From positions 1 to 39,553 of the forward strand of contig JAGVZX010000110.1 in the NCBI GenBank assembly GCA_018302185.1: a stretch of 39,553 nucleotides of DNA, in the 5' to 3' direction. Shown in pieces: positions 25,559 to 34,726 of the stretch. The position numbers were made by a program, and so were the translations under genes. This DNA comes from Candidatus Woesearchaeota archaeon. Lineage in GTDB: Archaea > Nanobdellota > Nanobdellia > Woesearchaeales > UBA10200. A model generated the notes under the pieces. The model was not told the DNA's origin, ran no database searches, and was given only the letters and a program-made list of their open reading frames with translations. Position 1 is the stretch's first letter, and the number at the start of each line of letters is the position of its first letter.

Positions 25559-28459
25559 CTATTTGTTCCCAAATCTAGTATCAACTACTCTAGTCAAGTC
25601 AATGCCTTCTCTTTTGCGCTCTTCAATGTATTTTTTTACATCTATCTTGTAGGCTGTCCTGACTCCACTTAATGGTCCAACTCCCATGTCAAACACTGCT
25701 TTCTCAATGCCCTCATCTAGCTCATCATGTGGAGAATTAACTCCGGTATATCTGATGCTGCTATCAAACCTAGGCTTTGCAGTCTGGATAGACCAGTATT
25801 GCTCTCCAGCTCCAAACTGCTCTTGGACCAGCTCATTGTCCCCTTCAATCTGCTCAAACACAAAATCACCATGTGTCATTGAGGTATTTGCCTTATTTGT
25901 TAGCAGCTTTTCTAACAATTCTGTCTTGAATTTTCTTGGGGCATTTCCTCTGCCTCCCTGGTATCTAACAAGTATATGCTCAGCTTTATCATATCCTTCA
26001 TCGCCATTATAAATTATTCTACCATCTTTGTGCTTAACAGGCATTCCATTCTCATCCCTTACTCTCAGGTCAATATCATCTATCATCAAATATTCTGCAT
26101 TTACTTGGTGAGCACTTTTCACTAATGTATCAAGTACATACCTAAATGTGCCTTTTTCACCAAGTGCAGCCATAAGCGCATGATTTGCCTCATAAGGGCT
26201 TATTGCAAGCACTGCATTTTTGCCTTCTGACCTGCCTAACTTTAATATTGAAAATCCCATCGGCGAATCTAATCCTTGTATAAAATGCTCAAGGTATAAC
26301 CCAGATGGATTGTATATGCTCTTAAAGGTTATTCCCTGTTTTTCTCCGCCTAAACTTGCGCAGCACATCATAAAGCTGCTGCTGTGAAAATCTTGGACAA
26401 CTGCACGATGCCAAGCCCTGGTATAAACGCTTCCTCCTACAAGCGCGCCATTAAATCTTAATTGGGTCTCTAAAAGCTCTAGTTTAGTGGCTAATTCAAC
26501 TATTGGTACATCTAACTTGCTCTTGTTTTGGGCCCATCTCAGATTTTCAACTATGGTGCAGTATGCTTTTAATTCTTCAACAAGATCAAAGGCTTTCTCT
26601 ATGCCTAATGTCTCAGCACTGTATCTGCTTATCCTCTCTTTTACTACCTTTCCAACATTAATCGGCTTTCCAATGTCCTTTGCAGCTCTAGCTACTCTAG
26701 CATCTTCATCAGTTACTAAATTTCCAATTCCGCCTGTTTCTTGAAAATGTTGAATTCTAGAGTTATGTATCTCAAGTTCAAGCTGCTTTCTGCCTTCATC
26801 AGATTCCAAGAGAGTCTCATCTATCGACATCAAGACCTTTCCAATAGCCTGGCCCCTATAAAGAGCATCTTTTGTCTCATCGCCTAAAATTGGCGCAGCT
26901 CCAGGAGCTTTAGGAGGCATGCTCACAGGCTTTAGCAAGTCAAATAATGCATTATATTTCTCTCCTCTAATGTCAGCAAGGATATCATTTAATGTTGTTA
27001 TCCAGGATACAGCATCACCATTGCTTCTTGTGTTAATGTCATATGTTGATTGGTTAGCTAGCAACAGTTGTGTATTAAATCCTAATCTGCTTATATTTGA
27101 CATAAGCTCTTGCGCTTTCTGAATATGCACAGGTGTCTTTTCTTGGCCAATACTTGGTGGTTCAAGGTAAGAGCGAAAAGTTCCATAGTCAAAAGCAATT
27201 CCTAAAATCCTGTTTAGCCCAGAAGAGTTTCTTTGTGCAACAGGAATCTCTTGCATCTCGCTAAGAGTCCGAAACATGCCTATAGGCGAATACCCTGCGC
27301 CAATAAGGATATTTAGGATTGCAGGATTCAATGGCTTAAGGCGTGCGCTTCCGCACTGGTCCGCTAGATAAGCCAGCTTATCATACAACAGCCAATGTAA
27401 TCCTTTCTTAGGGTTATCAATAATATTACCTAATATGATCTCAGACAATGGAACATTTTTTCTAAGCTCCTGCTTAACTAACAAAGCTCCAACATGCACC
27501 CAATCTAGTTGAGAATATATGTTGCGCTTAGAAGATGGCAGCTCCATAACTCTACAAACATAGTCAAAAAATACTCTTGTATTTGCAGGAGATGCCTGCA
27601 GCTCATACACTGCTTCTATGATATCTTTTAATTGGGCTTCTACTTTCTGGTCTCCTTTTAATTTCTTAGCTTGTCTTCTATCTTCTGCAGCTTGATCAAA
27701 CATGTTAAGAATAACTTCGGCTGGCACTTCTATCCCTGTAGCTTGTCTTAAACTCGTTTCATAAGTTGGAATTGCAGCAGCGTCAAAATGCCTAAACGGG
27801 TCTCTGACCATATTCCTATTTAATAATCCACGTGACTCTTTGGCAAATTCTTCATACTTAAATAAAGGTTCTAATTTTGCTAGAAGTAAGTATTGGTAAA
27901 AACTTTGATTTAAAATATCTCTAAGGTCTTTTATCTGCTTTACTTTCTGGAAGTCAACTGCTGTTCTTAAGATAGCCTCACCTCTAAGCTGGATTGCTGT
28001 TTCTTCATCTGCGCCAGAGCTTGTTATTGCTCTGTGGATTCCAGACAACTCATCAAATTCCCTACTTTGGTTTTGTCCAAAATACTTAGCAGCCTCTTCC
28101 CATTCACCATCTCGCACTTCTAAATCAGATATAGGGATTAAGCCTGCTTTAATGTAATCACCTACTATCTCTTTAAAAAAATCATAATGCTCATACTCCA
28201 TTTTATCAACATCTGTCTCTAAAAGCAAAGTTACTAGAGCTGGCTTATCTTCGCTAGCAACTACTCTTAAATCTAAATAAGTGCCTGAATCTAAAACAGT
28301 TTCTTGCGTATGGCCATCTTCATTACTAACAGTAATAACTGCACCGCTAGAAAATTGGCCTGATCTCTTCCCACCAAGAGAAAAGTCACGAAATACTTTT
28401 CTAAGAGTTTCCTCTAGATTAAACCCTTGCTCAGCTTTAAAATGTGCAAATAATACCAT
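25559..28459 (-). CDS. Large unrecognised cytoplasmic protein (966 residues)
   Basis: The largest gene here. No signal peptide or membrane segment. The N-terminal about 110 residues include beta strands (A-V-I-T-V-S, Y-L-D-L-R-V-V-A). A long helical middle (130-640) follows, then a mixed alpha/beta region (about 690-850) with F-M-M-C-C-A-S-L-G-G, G-F-S-I-L-K-L-G-R and Y-L-M-I-D-D-I-D-L. That strand order loosely recalls an acyltransferase-like fold, but I cannot assign it. Strong GAGG 5 nt before ATG 28459. It converges on the double-Lrp gene and may belong functionally with the MoxR/VWA operon (proximity only). Confidence 0.6.
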   Translation of the reverse strand: MVLFAHFKAEQGFNLEETLRKVFRDFSLGGKRSGQFSSGAVITVSNEDGHTQETVLDSGTYLDLRVVASEDKPALVTLLLETDVDKMEYEHYDFFKEIVGDYIKAGLIPISDLEVRDGEWEEAAKYFGQNQSREFDELSGIHRAITSSGADEETAIQLRGEAILRTAVDFQKVKQIKDLRDILNQSFYQYLLLAKLEPLFKYEEFAKESRGLLNRNMVRDPFRHFDAAAIPTYETSLRQATGIEVPAEVILNMFDQAAEDRRQAKKLKGDQKVEAQLKDIIEAVYELQASPANTRVFFDYVCRVMELPSSKRNIYSQLDWVHVGALLVKQELRKNVPLSEIILGNIIDNPKKGLHWLLYDKLAYLADQCGSARLKPLNPAILNILIGAGYSPIGMFRTLSEMQEIPVAQRNSSGLNRILGIAFDYGTFRSYLEPPSIGQEKTPVHIQKAQELMSNISRLGFNTQLLLANQSTYDINTRSNGDAVSWITTLNDILADIRGEKYNALFDLLKPVSMPPKAPGAAPILGDETKDALYRGQAIGKVLMSIDETLLESDEGRKQLELEIHNSRIQHFQETGGIGNLVTDEDARVARAAKDIGKPINVGKVVKERISRYSAETLGIEKAFDLVEELKAYCTIVENLRWAQNKSKLDVPIVELATKLELLETQLRFNGALVGGSVYTRAWHRAVVQDFHSSSFMMCCASLGGEKQGITFKSIYNPSGLYLEHFIQGLDSPMGFSILKLGRSEGKNAVLAISPYEANHALMAALGEKGTFRYVLDTLVKSAHQVNAEYLMIDDIDLRVRDENGMPVKHKDGRIIYNGDEGYDKAEHILVRYQGGRGNAPRKFKTELLEKLLTNKANTSMTHGDFVFEQIEGDNELVQEQFGAGEQYWSIQTAKPRFDSSIRYTGVNSPHDELDEGIEKAVFDMGVGPLSGVRTAYKIDVKKYIEERKREGIDLTRVVDTRFGNK

Positions 28460-28706
28460 TTTATCCTCAAAAAAAACCTCTGTCGTATTTAAATTTTCCT
28501 ATATTTTACTATCCTTAAGTAATAACTTATTTAACACCAATTTTTTCAGAAACTAAACACCTTATCTAGGAATATTTTATGAATAAGAGCTAATATTATT
28601 AGTGTTATTTATATCTAACTTCTTATTTTTATAAAAAAGACGTAAAAATATAATAAATAATATGGTTTTTTTATAAATAAATAGGTAAAAAATAGAATAT
28701 AAGAAA

Positions 28707-28822
28707 AGCAGAAAACTCAAGAAAAGGTGTATCATCAGCACAAAGATCCTCACCAAAGTGCTTAAAGACGGAGATTTGTCATGGTAAATGCAAATCATGG
28801 CATTGTGAAGATATTGAAGTAA
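28707..28822 (+). pseudogene. Decayed 3' end of a swivel-domain gene
   Basis: Inside an otherwise empty 385-bp gap (28460-28844), these bases encode in two frames the end of a swivel domain: S-R-K-L-K-K-R-C-I-I-S-T-K, then K-V-L-K-D-G-D-L, then after a one-base loss M-V-N-A-N-H-G-I-V-K-I-L-K and stop. The nearest relative in the window is the end of copy 2 (18936-19044), which shares K-D-G-D-L-V-M-V-N-A-N-H-G and long DNA identity. The body of the gene has been deleted. The rest of the gap is AT-rich with no credible gene. Confidence 0.8.
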
Positions 28823-28844
28823 TAATATTATTCTCTGAGAATAA

Positions 28845-29174
28845 CTAATTATTTACAACTATCACTTTTTTCTTTGTGGCACTTACCATCGCTTGCCTAA
28901 TCAAAGTTGCTTCCAGCTCTAAAATTTTCTTAACAACAGGGCTTTCTGCATTTAATGTGTAAAGCCTTGTCTTGCCAAACCTTCTTGTTTCTCTTACTAA
29001 TCCGTTTTTTTCCAATTGCTCCCAATAATTAAATACAGATGCTCTGGAGATTTCAGCGCCTTTTTCTATATCGGTTTTTGTAAAATCTAATCCTTTATTC
29101 TCTACAAGAAAATCTATGATTTTAAATAAGGGCATTTCTCCGGTTAATTGCAATAATAATGATTTGTCTTTCAT
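28845..29174 (-). CDS. Winged-helix transcriptional regulator (type shared with 32550-32885)
   Basis: 109 residues from ATG 29174, chosen because a TATA (29196-29204) lies 30 nt upstream. The frame is open to 29216. A helix-turn-helix (T-D-I-E-K-G-A-E-I-S-R-A-S-V-F-N-Y-W-E) is followed by a wing (R-R-F-G-K-T-R-L-Y-T-L-N) and a C-terminal helix, as in ArsR/MarR-like archaeal regulators. It is clearly homologous to the regulator at 32550-32885. It is divergent from a small conserved gene that leads into swivel copies 3 and 4. Confidence 0.8.
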   Translation of the reverse strand: MKDKSLLLQLTGEMPLFKIIDFLVENKGLDFTKTDIEKGAEISRASVFNYWEQLEKNGLVRETRRFGKTRLYTLNAESPVVKKILELEATLIRQAMVSATKKKVIVVNN

Positions 29175-29285
29175 ACATTGAGAAAATATAGAAAAGTATA
29201 TAAATCTTACGGTCAAAGTACATCTATATAGACTTTAGAAAATTTAACTTTTTGAGGATTGTTAAGAAGAGAGGATGTTTAGGCA

Positions 29286-29552
29286 ATGTGGACAGATGAT
29301 GAGATTAAAGGCAAAATATTGCATAAGTTAACTCGTTTTGGGAAATTTGATGCTAGCCATACTGCTATTGAGCATCTGCAAAAGGGATTTCCTAAAGATA
29401 TGGTCGGTAGAGTTAAAGATTTAATAAGAGAATTAAAGAAAGAAAATATACTATTTATCAAGCATACTAGTTATGGTGAGCAAGTTTCAATAAATCTAGA
29501 TGTAATAGATAAAGTTATGTTTTATATTGATGTTTTTTTAAAGAAGCCATAG
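29286..29552 (+). CDS. Small conserved protein (88 residues), homologue of 32999-33268
   Basis: A compact alpha/beta protein that looks like a stand-alone winged helix. It shares with the 32999-33268 product the pattern H-T-x3-H-L, a Pro, then V-x3-I-x2-L-x3-x-I-L-x-I-K, S-x-G-E-Q and S-x-N-x3-L. Both are transcribed divergently from a winged-helix regulator. GAGAGG precedes the ATG. It is followed after 65 nt by swivel copy 3. The function is unknown; the paired arrangement suggests a co-regulator. Confidence 0.65.
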   Translation: MWTDDEIKGKILHKLTRFGKFDASHTAIEHLQKGFPKDMVGRVKDLIRELKKENILFIKHTSYGEQVSINLDVIDKVMFYIDVFLKKP

Positions 29553-29617
29553 TTACATTATATTTTGATGAAGGTGAGACAATTACTTACGTCGAATATA
29601 TCCGCGAATACATCTCT

Positions 29618-31051
29618 GTGCATATTGGATGGATGATCTGCGATGGGATGAGAAAGTACGACAGAGAATTGATAGGTAGACCTTTCACAAGAACATTATA
29701 TTCTGCAGAGCCTAAAAATAACTTTTCCTTATGGTGCTGGTGGCAGGATGATCTTACTAAGATGGGAAAATATCTTGTTGATAATTCAAGAAATAATGAT
29801 TGGCTTTCTAGTCATGTTGCTCTACATAAGAAAGTTGCAGGAGAGGCACAGGCAATAGCTGCAAAAATAAAGCAGCTAAATCTTTTAGAGTTGTCTGACA
29901 ACCAGCTTTCTTTCCTGTATGCTGACTTGATGATAAAAGCAGAACGCTTCAACGCTCTTTCCATGGAGATAGATGCTTTGGACTTGGTGCTTGAAGAAGA
30001 ATTAAAGAAAGCCATCTCATCTACGTTTGCTGCAAAAAGAGAGCAGAATGAAGCATATACGATAATAACAACGCCATCTGAGCTTAGCGCTCCTAAAAAA
30101 GAAGAGCTTATGTTCTACAGGCTTGCACTTACTCTAAAAGAGACAAAAAAGTATGATGATAAATTAATCAACAGCATACTCTCAGATTTCTGGTGGACAG
30201 AGCTTAATTGGCGCGCAGGCGATGGAAAAACTTTGCAGACAATAAAAAAGGGAATTGATAATATCCTTAAAGAGGCAAAAGACATACCCAAACATATCAG
30301 AAAGCTGGAAAATTATTCTGATGAGATAGTTGGATTAAAAAAGAAATATCTCAAAAATCCAGAGCTTAATGTTCTGAATAATATCTTTGAAGAATATGCT
30401 CTTCTGCATGAGCTCAGAAAAGAGACACAGATGAAGGCAACTTTTAGCCTTTATCTTATTTTTGAGGAAATCTCAAAACGCTTTGGCATTTCAGTAAATG
30501 ATCTTGAAGTATATTCTCCAGATGAATTAATATTGCTATTGGAGAAAGAAAGAAAAATATCAGACGAAGAGATTGCAAATAGATTGCAATGCTCAACTCT
30601 GTTTATCAATGAGAATGGTTGTGTTGGTAATAAGAATGATCATGACAATAACAGCGTGTTGTTTAAGTCAGGTGAAGATGCAATCAAACTAAAAGCATCT
30701 GAGCAGAGCAAAGAAAGTGATGCAATAAGGGATTTCTCTGGATTGCCTGCTTCTTTGGGAAAAGCAGTCGGCAGAGTGAAGATTGCTTTAAGTGCAGCAG
30801 AAGCACTAAAGAAGATCGAGAAGGGCGATATTCTAGTAACTGGAATGACAATGCCTGACTTTGTTCCAGCGATGAAAAAAGCTGCAGCAATCATCACAAA
30901 CGAAGGTGGCGCTACTTGCCATGCTGCAATAATCTCTAGAGAGTTTAATATTCCATGTATTGTCGGCACTAAGATTGCAACTAAAATTCTGAAAGATGGG
31001 ATGATGGTGGAAGTGAATGCCAATCATGGAGTGGTTAAGATAATAAAATGA
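29618..31051 (+). CDS. PEP-utilising swivel-domain protein, copy 3
   Basis: 477 residues from GTG. The C-terminal swivel has N-E-G-G-A-T-C-H-A-A-I-I-S-R-E with His435. Family motifs I-T-T-P, F-W-W and H-E-L-R-K are present, but the H of H-x3-F-F-W is replaced and D-x-R-K has lost its Asp, so this copy has diverged most. The start is uncertain: the GTG has no ribosome-binding site. An in-frame ATT at 29582 lies 5 nt after AGGTG and would add 12 residues. A 30-residue acidic/basic linker precedes the swivel. Its stop overlaps copy 4 by 4 nt. Confidence 0.82.
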   Translation: MHIGWMICDGMRKYDRELIGRPFTRTLYSAEPKNNFSLWCWWQDDLTKMGKYLVDNSRNNDWLSSHVALHKKVAGEAQAIAAKIKQLNLLELSDNQLSFLYADLMIKAERFNALSMEIDALDLVLEEELKKAISSTFAAKREQNEAYTIITTPSELSAPKKEELMFYRLALTLKETKKYDDKLINSILSDFWWTELNWRAGDGKTLQTIKKGIDNILKEAKDIPKHIRKLENYSDEIVGLKKKYLKNPELNVLNNIFEEYALLHELRKETQMKATFSLYLIFEEISKRFGISVNDLEVYSPDELILLLEKERKISDEEIANRLQCSTLFINENGCVGNKNDHDNNSVLFKSGEDAIKLKASEQSKESDAIRDFSGLPASLGKAVGRVKIALSAAEALKKIEKGDILVTGMTMPDFVPAMKKAAAIITNEGGATCHAAIISREFNIPCIVGTKIATKILKDGMMVEVNANHGVVKIIK

Positions 31052-32535
31052 GCACAAACAACCTAAAAAAACTGATCCAGTCAAAAGAATGGTACTATCA
31101 AGGCGCAGAAGCCAGGCCTTTGTACATAAATATTCCGCTCAGGTCTTCAGTTGACAGCGAGGATCCTGGAAAAAAAGACAAGTATTCTCTGATAATCCTG
31201 CATTTCAGCAATGATTTCTGCGACATATATTATGATAAGTTTGGCATGAAGAGAATAACAGATGGCATCTTGTTGCAGCAGGAAAAAGATAACAAGACAA
31301 TTGATAATCTCTATGGTTCATGCATCAAGGTGATGGATAACTTTATCGGAAATGAAATGAAGTTCATGTCAGTAGATCCTAAAAAGCTGTCAGACAAAGC
31401 TCTCGTATCTAAATTAAATGAAGTATGCACTGCAGCAAAGCATGTTTGGGATCATGTGCTGTTCATTGATGCATTTGATATAATAAGCGATAAAATCATA
31501 AGTTCATCTTTTGACAGCTATAATAATAGCCATAATTTTGCAGGCAGCAAGATCACGAATAAGGAAATAGAGATACTCACTCTTCCTGATGAGCTTGCAT
31601 TCACGCAGCGAGAAAGATTATCTTTGCTTAAGATCGCAGCAGCTGCAAAAGAAGGCAAAAATATTGAAAAGGCTATTGCAGAACATCAGCAGCAGTTTTT
31701 CTGGTATAAGAGCAATTACTCTGTCATTGAGATTCTCGACGAGAGTTATTTCATGCAAAAGCTTGATGCAGTGTTAAAGAATGAATCTGCTGAGCAGATC
31801 AAAAAAGATATCATGTCGTTTGAATCATATGAGAAAAGAATAAAGCAGCAGAAAGAGGATATCTCTAAGAAACACAATCTAAACAGCAGCCTGAAAGAGA
31901 CCATCTATTTTTTTACCAGGCTGACTCTGCTCCGTGACCATAGGAAAGAATGGGTGCTAAAGTCGCATGTCCTGATCAAGCATCTTGCAGCTGAGATATC
32001 AAAGCGCGCAAAAATACCTCTCCATGAGCTTGAATACCTATCTTACTGGGAGATCGAGAGCATTGCTCAATTAAAGAAGATGAAAAATCTGAATGAAAGG
32101 ATTAAAGATTCTGCCTGGGTTGCAGATGAGAGTTATGGATATGCAGGGCATTTTGGGAAAGAAGCTGTGCAGATAAATGGCTTTCTGCAGAAAAGGATAG
32201 TCACAGAAATAAATGCCTTGCAGGGCGTAGCTGCGTCATCTGGCTATGCAAAAGGAAATGTTAAGATAATTAATCGGGTGCAGGAATTCTCAAAGATGCA
32301 GAAAGGCGATATATTAGTATCTTCAAACACAAGGCCAGAGTATGTGCCTATAATGAAATTAGCTGCAGCAATAATCACAGACGAAGGAGGCATCACTTGC
32401 CATGCTGCAATTGTCTCTAGAGAATTAAAGATACCTTGCATTGTAGGAACACAGGCAGCGACTAAAGTCCTGAAAGATGGCATGGTAGTTGAGGTAGATG
32501 CTGAGAAGGGCGTTGTAAAGATAGTTAAAGAATAA
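31048..32535 (+). CDS. PEP-utilising swivel-domain protein, copy 4
   Basis: 495 residues, translationally coupled to copy 3 (ATGA overlap). Swivel motif D-E-G-G-I-T-C-H-A-A-I-V-S-R-E with His452. Family motifs L-T-L-P-D-E near 178, H-x3-F-F-W near 213, R-D-H-R-K near 298 and E-I-S-K-R are all conserved. The N-terminal about 60 residues resemble copies 1 and 2 (K-E-W-Y-Y-Q-G). No ATP-grasp domain. It ends just before a convergent winged-helix regulator gene. Confidence 0.85.
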   Translation: MSTNNLKKLIQSKEWYYQGAEARPLYINIPLRSSVDSEDPGKKDKYSLIILHFSNDFCDIYYDKFGMKRITDGILLQQEKDNKTIDNLYGSCIKVMDNFIGNEMKFMSVDPKKLSDKALVSKLNEVCTAAKHVWDHVLFIDAFDIISDKIISSSFDSYNNSHNFAGSKITNKEIEILTLPDELAFTQRERLSLLKIAAAAKEGKNIEKAIAEHQQQFFWYKSNYSVIEILDESYFMQKLDAVLKNESAEQIKKDIMSFESYEKRIKQQKEDISKKHNLNSSLKETIYFFTRLTLLRDHRKEWVLKSHVLIKHLAAEISKRAKIPLHELEYLSYWEIESIAQLKKMKNLNERIKDSAWVADESYGYAGHFGKEAVQINGFLQKRIVTEINALQGVAASSGYAKGNVKIINRVQEFSKMQKGDILVSSNTRPEYVPIMKLAAAIITDEGGITCHAAIVSRELKIPCIVGTQAATKVLKDGMVVEVDAEKGVVKIVKE

Positions 32536-32549
32536 AATCATATTGAGGC

Positions 32550-32885
32550 TCATTGTACTAGAACTTTCTTTTTGAGCTTTTCTTCTTGAAAATCAACATT
32601 TATTATCCTATCAAACAGATCTACTAAAATCTTTACATAAGAATTATTAACATTAAGCTTATACAATTTAGCATTGCCTATATCTCTTGTATGCGTAATT
32701 ATTTGTGCCTTTCCCATCTCATTCCACATCCTGAACAATGTTACTCTGTTGATGCCTGCGCCTTCTGCAATATCACCTATTGAATGGTCTAATTCGCGCC
32801 CTTCCAATAAGTATTCTAAGACTCTTATCTTAGGTGTGTCTCCAAATAACGTTCTGAATAATGTTTTTTCATCATGGAAATTCAT
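32550..32885 (-). CDS. Winged-helix transcriptional regulator (type shared with 28845-29174)
   Basis: 111 residues from ATG 32885, with GTGAT just upstream (the frame is also open to GTG 32894). HTH I-G-D-I-A-E-G-A-G-I-N-R-V-T-L-F-R-M-W, then a wing (R-D-I-G-N-A-K-L-Y-K-L-N). The order and many residues match the regulator at 28845-29174. It is divergent from the small conserved gene at 32999, giving a second copy of the same regulator/small-protein pair. A TATA-like TTTAAATAG lies near 32916-32924 on the minus strand. Confidence 0.8.
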   Translation of the reverse strand: MNFHDEKTLFRTLFGDTPKIRVLEYLLEGRELDHSIGDIAEGAGINRVTLFRMWNEMGKAQIITHTRDIGNAKLYKLNVNNSYVKILVDLFDRIINVDFQEEKLKKKVLVQ

Positions 32886-32968
32886 GTTTATCACTTATGC
32901 TATAAAGTATAACTACTATTTAAATGTTTCTATTATGCAATACATATATTACATTTGTGCAACATATC

Positions 32969-32978
32969 TTTAAATATT
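32969..32978 (+). promoter_or_regulatory. TATA box of the small conserved gene
   Basis: TTTAAATATT is 30 nt before ATG 32999, the leaderless spacing. With the opposite TATA near 32920 it forms a compact divergent promoter of about 110 bp. Confidence 0.6.
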
Positions 32979-32998
32979 TAATCCGTCTTCTTCACCAT

Positions 32999-33268
32999 AT
33001 GGCAATAGATATTAATGAATTAAGAGCAATCCAGAAGAAAATGATAAGGATGCTGAAAAACAAGAAAAAATATGGCGGCGCACATACAGAGAGCATTCAT
33101 CTAAAAAATTGTGTCCCTAGGCATTTAAGAGGTGAAAAGATAGTAGAAGAAGCAATTGATGACTTATTCAATAAAGGCATATTGATTAACAAAAAATCGA
33201 CAGGAGAACAACACTGCAGCTTAAACAGTGAAAAATTAAAAGAGATAAATGAAATAGAAAATAATTAA
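32999..33268 (+). CDS. Small conserved protein (89 residues), homologue of 29286-29552
   Basis: A basic alpha/beta protein. It shares H-T-x3-H-L, a Pro-containing turn, a V-x3-I-x2-L helix, I-L-I-x-K, S-x-G-E-Q and S-L-N with the product of 29286-29552. The frame extends upstream to 32924, but the TATA at 32969-32978 puts transcription start near ATG 32999. It is followed after 4 nt by the two-domain acyltransferase gene, so this cassette precedes a different effector than its homologue does. Confidence 0.65.
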   Translation: MAIDINELRAIQKKMIRMLKNKKKYGGAHTESIHLKNCVPRHLRGEKIVEEAIDDLFNKGILINKKSTGEQHCSLNSEKLKEINEIENN

Positions 33269-33272
33269 AATA

Positions 33273-34679
33273 ATGTGCATTTTAATGCTGAAAATGAACT
33301 CCAAAGAAGCAAAATTGCGGATAAAGGAATTCCTTTCTAATCTAGATCAGAAATCTCTTGAGATTGAATTAGATCCTGGTGTAAAAGATAGCCAAGTTTA
33401 TCCTAAAAGCGAAATAAGATATTATTTTAATTTTTTGTTGAACAGAATCTTGGGTAAAGTTCCGCCATGTAAGATCAAAAATTCATTGCTTAGGATGATC
33501 GGTGTAAAATTAGGCAAAGAGATCTGCCTTCCTATGGATGTTCTCTTTGATTATCGTTATCCTGAGCTCATCGAAGTTGGAGATAATACTTTAATCGGTG
33601 GATATACACAGATATTTGCGCATATGATAAGGGAGCCATACAAAGAAGAGAATAAAGCCAAATATTATGGTAAAAAAAGATACGCAAGCATAAACAGATT
33701 GAACCAAAAAAGCCATAAGCTAGTTGAAGGAAAACGAATCTTAAAGTTAGGCAGAGTAAAGATCGGCAAAGATGCTCTGGTTGCGAGCATTGCAGACTTT
33801 GAGCCAGGCGTAACAGTAGGGGATAATGCTATCATCGGTACAGCGACCTATGTTGATAAGGATGTTCCAGAGTTAGGCTTTGTTGGTTCGCGTCCAATGA
33901 GATTGATAAAAATAGTTGATGCAGGCTGGAATCATATAGACAGGACAGATACTGCTGCTTTTTATCACGAGCAAAAAGATATGACTAGGAAATTTTTGCG
34001 CGATAGAACAATTCCATCTCTAAACATAACTTACAAAGGCAAGCGTGGAAATGCGGGCAATGAATGGTTCAGGATGCGCAACCCATTAAAGATCTGGATC
34101 ACTGCTGCCTGGGTAGAATTTACTGCATTTTTTCCAGCATGCTGGCTGAAGAATTTTCTTTTGAGATTTACAGGCGCAAAAATCGGCAGAAATGTAAGAA
34201 TAGAGCAGTTTGCATATATTGATCACATAAATCCTGATCTAATTACTATCGAGGATAATGCAGTTCTGAAAACAGGCTCGCTTATCGGCGGACATGATTT
34301 TATCAATAACAAATCCTCGTTAGGAAGGCCAGTGATTGGCGAAGGAGCGATCATAAAAGAGAATGCGATGGTACAGTGCCATTACACTAACAAGGTAACT
34401 GGACAAGAAGAAAGATTGGTTGTCGGTAAGCATGCAATAGTCGAGCCATGGAGTTTTGTTGACAGGCCAGTGCCAGATGATACTATTGTTTCAGGATGGC
34501 CAGCAAAGCCCTTGGCGCATGCAGGAGAGTCGATCAAAGTAGTTAGTGAAAAAGCTACGTATAATCCAGGTCATGAGCATAATGTCAATCATTTACCTCC
34601 ACCTGTCGAACATCATAAGCATACAGAACATCATCAACATTCAATACACCATCATTCTAGCGCGCATGAGAAAAAATAA
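33273..34679 (+). CDS. Double hexapeptide-repeat acyltransferase-like protein with His-rich tail
   Basis: 468 residues containing two left-handed beta-helix units, each announced by the same helix (L-L-R-M-I-G-V-K-L-G near 71 and L-L-R-F-T-G-A-K-I-G near 306) and followed by hexapeptide coils (V-G-D-N-A-I-I-G-T-A; I-G-E-G-A-I-I-K). This is an internal duplication of a CysE/LacA-like trimeric acyltransferase fold. The last about 40 residues are rich in His (about 14) with Glu and Pro, a likely metal-binding tail. A hydrophobic stretch near 285-305 may associate with membrane. Substrate unknown. ATG 33273 or 33294 could be the start. Confidence 0.75.
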   Translation: MCILMLKMNSKEAKLRIKEFLSNLDQKSLEIELDPGVKDSQVYPKSEIRYYFNFLLNRILGKVPPCKIKNSLLRMIGVKLGKEICLPMDVLFDYRYPELIEVGDNTLIGGYTQIFAHMIREPYKEENKAKYYGKKRYASINRLNQKSHKLVEGKRILKLGRVKIGKDALVASIADFEPGVTVGDNAIIGTATYVDKDVPELGFVGSRPMRLIKIVDAGWNHIDRTDTAAFYHEQKDMTRKFLRDRTIPSLNITYKGKRGNAGNEWFRMRNPLKIWITAAWVEFTAFFPACWLKNFLLRFTGAKIGRNVRIEQFAYIDHINPDLITIEDNAVLKTGSLIGGHDFINNKSSLGRPVIGEGAIIKENAMVQCHYTNKVTGQEERLVVGKHAIVEPWSFVDRPVPDDTIVSGWPAKPLAHAGESIKVVSEKATYNPGHEHNVNHLPPPVEHHKHTEHHQHSIHHHSSAHEKK

Positions 34680-34726
34680 TTAATTGAGAGAAAATTTTTA
34701 AATATAATCCTATTCTTAGAGTAATC

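Noticed and set aside
28577..28798. Minus-strand frame of 73 residues
   Set aside because: It lies in extremely AT-rich DNA, has a low-complexity hydrophobic translation, and overlaps the swivel remnant that reads on the plus strand.
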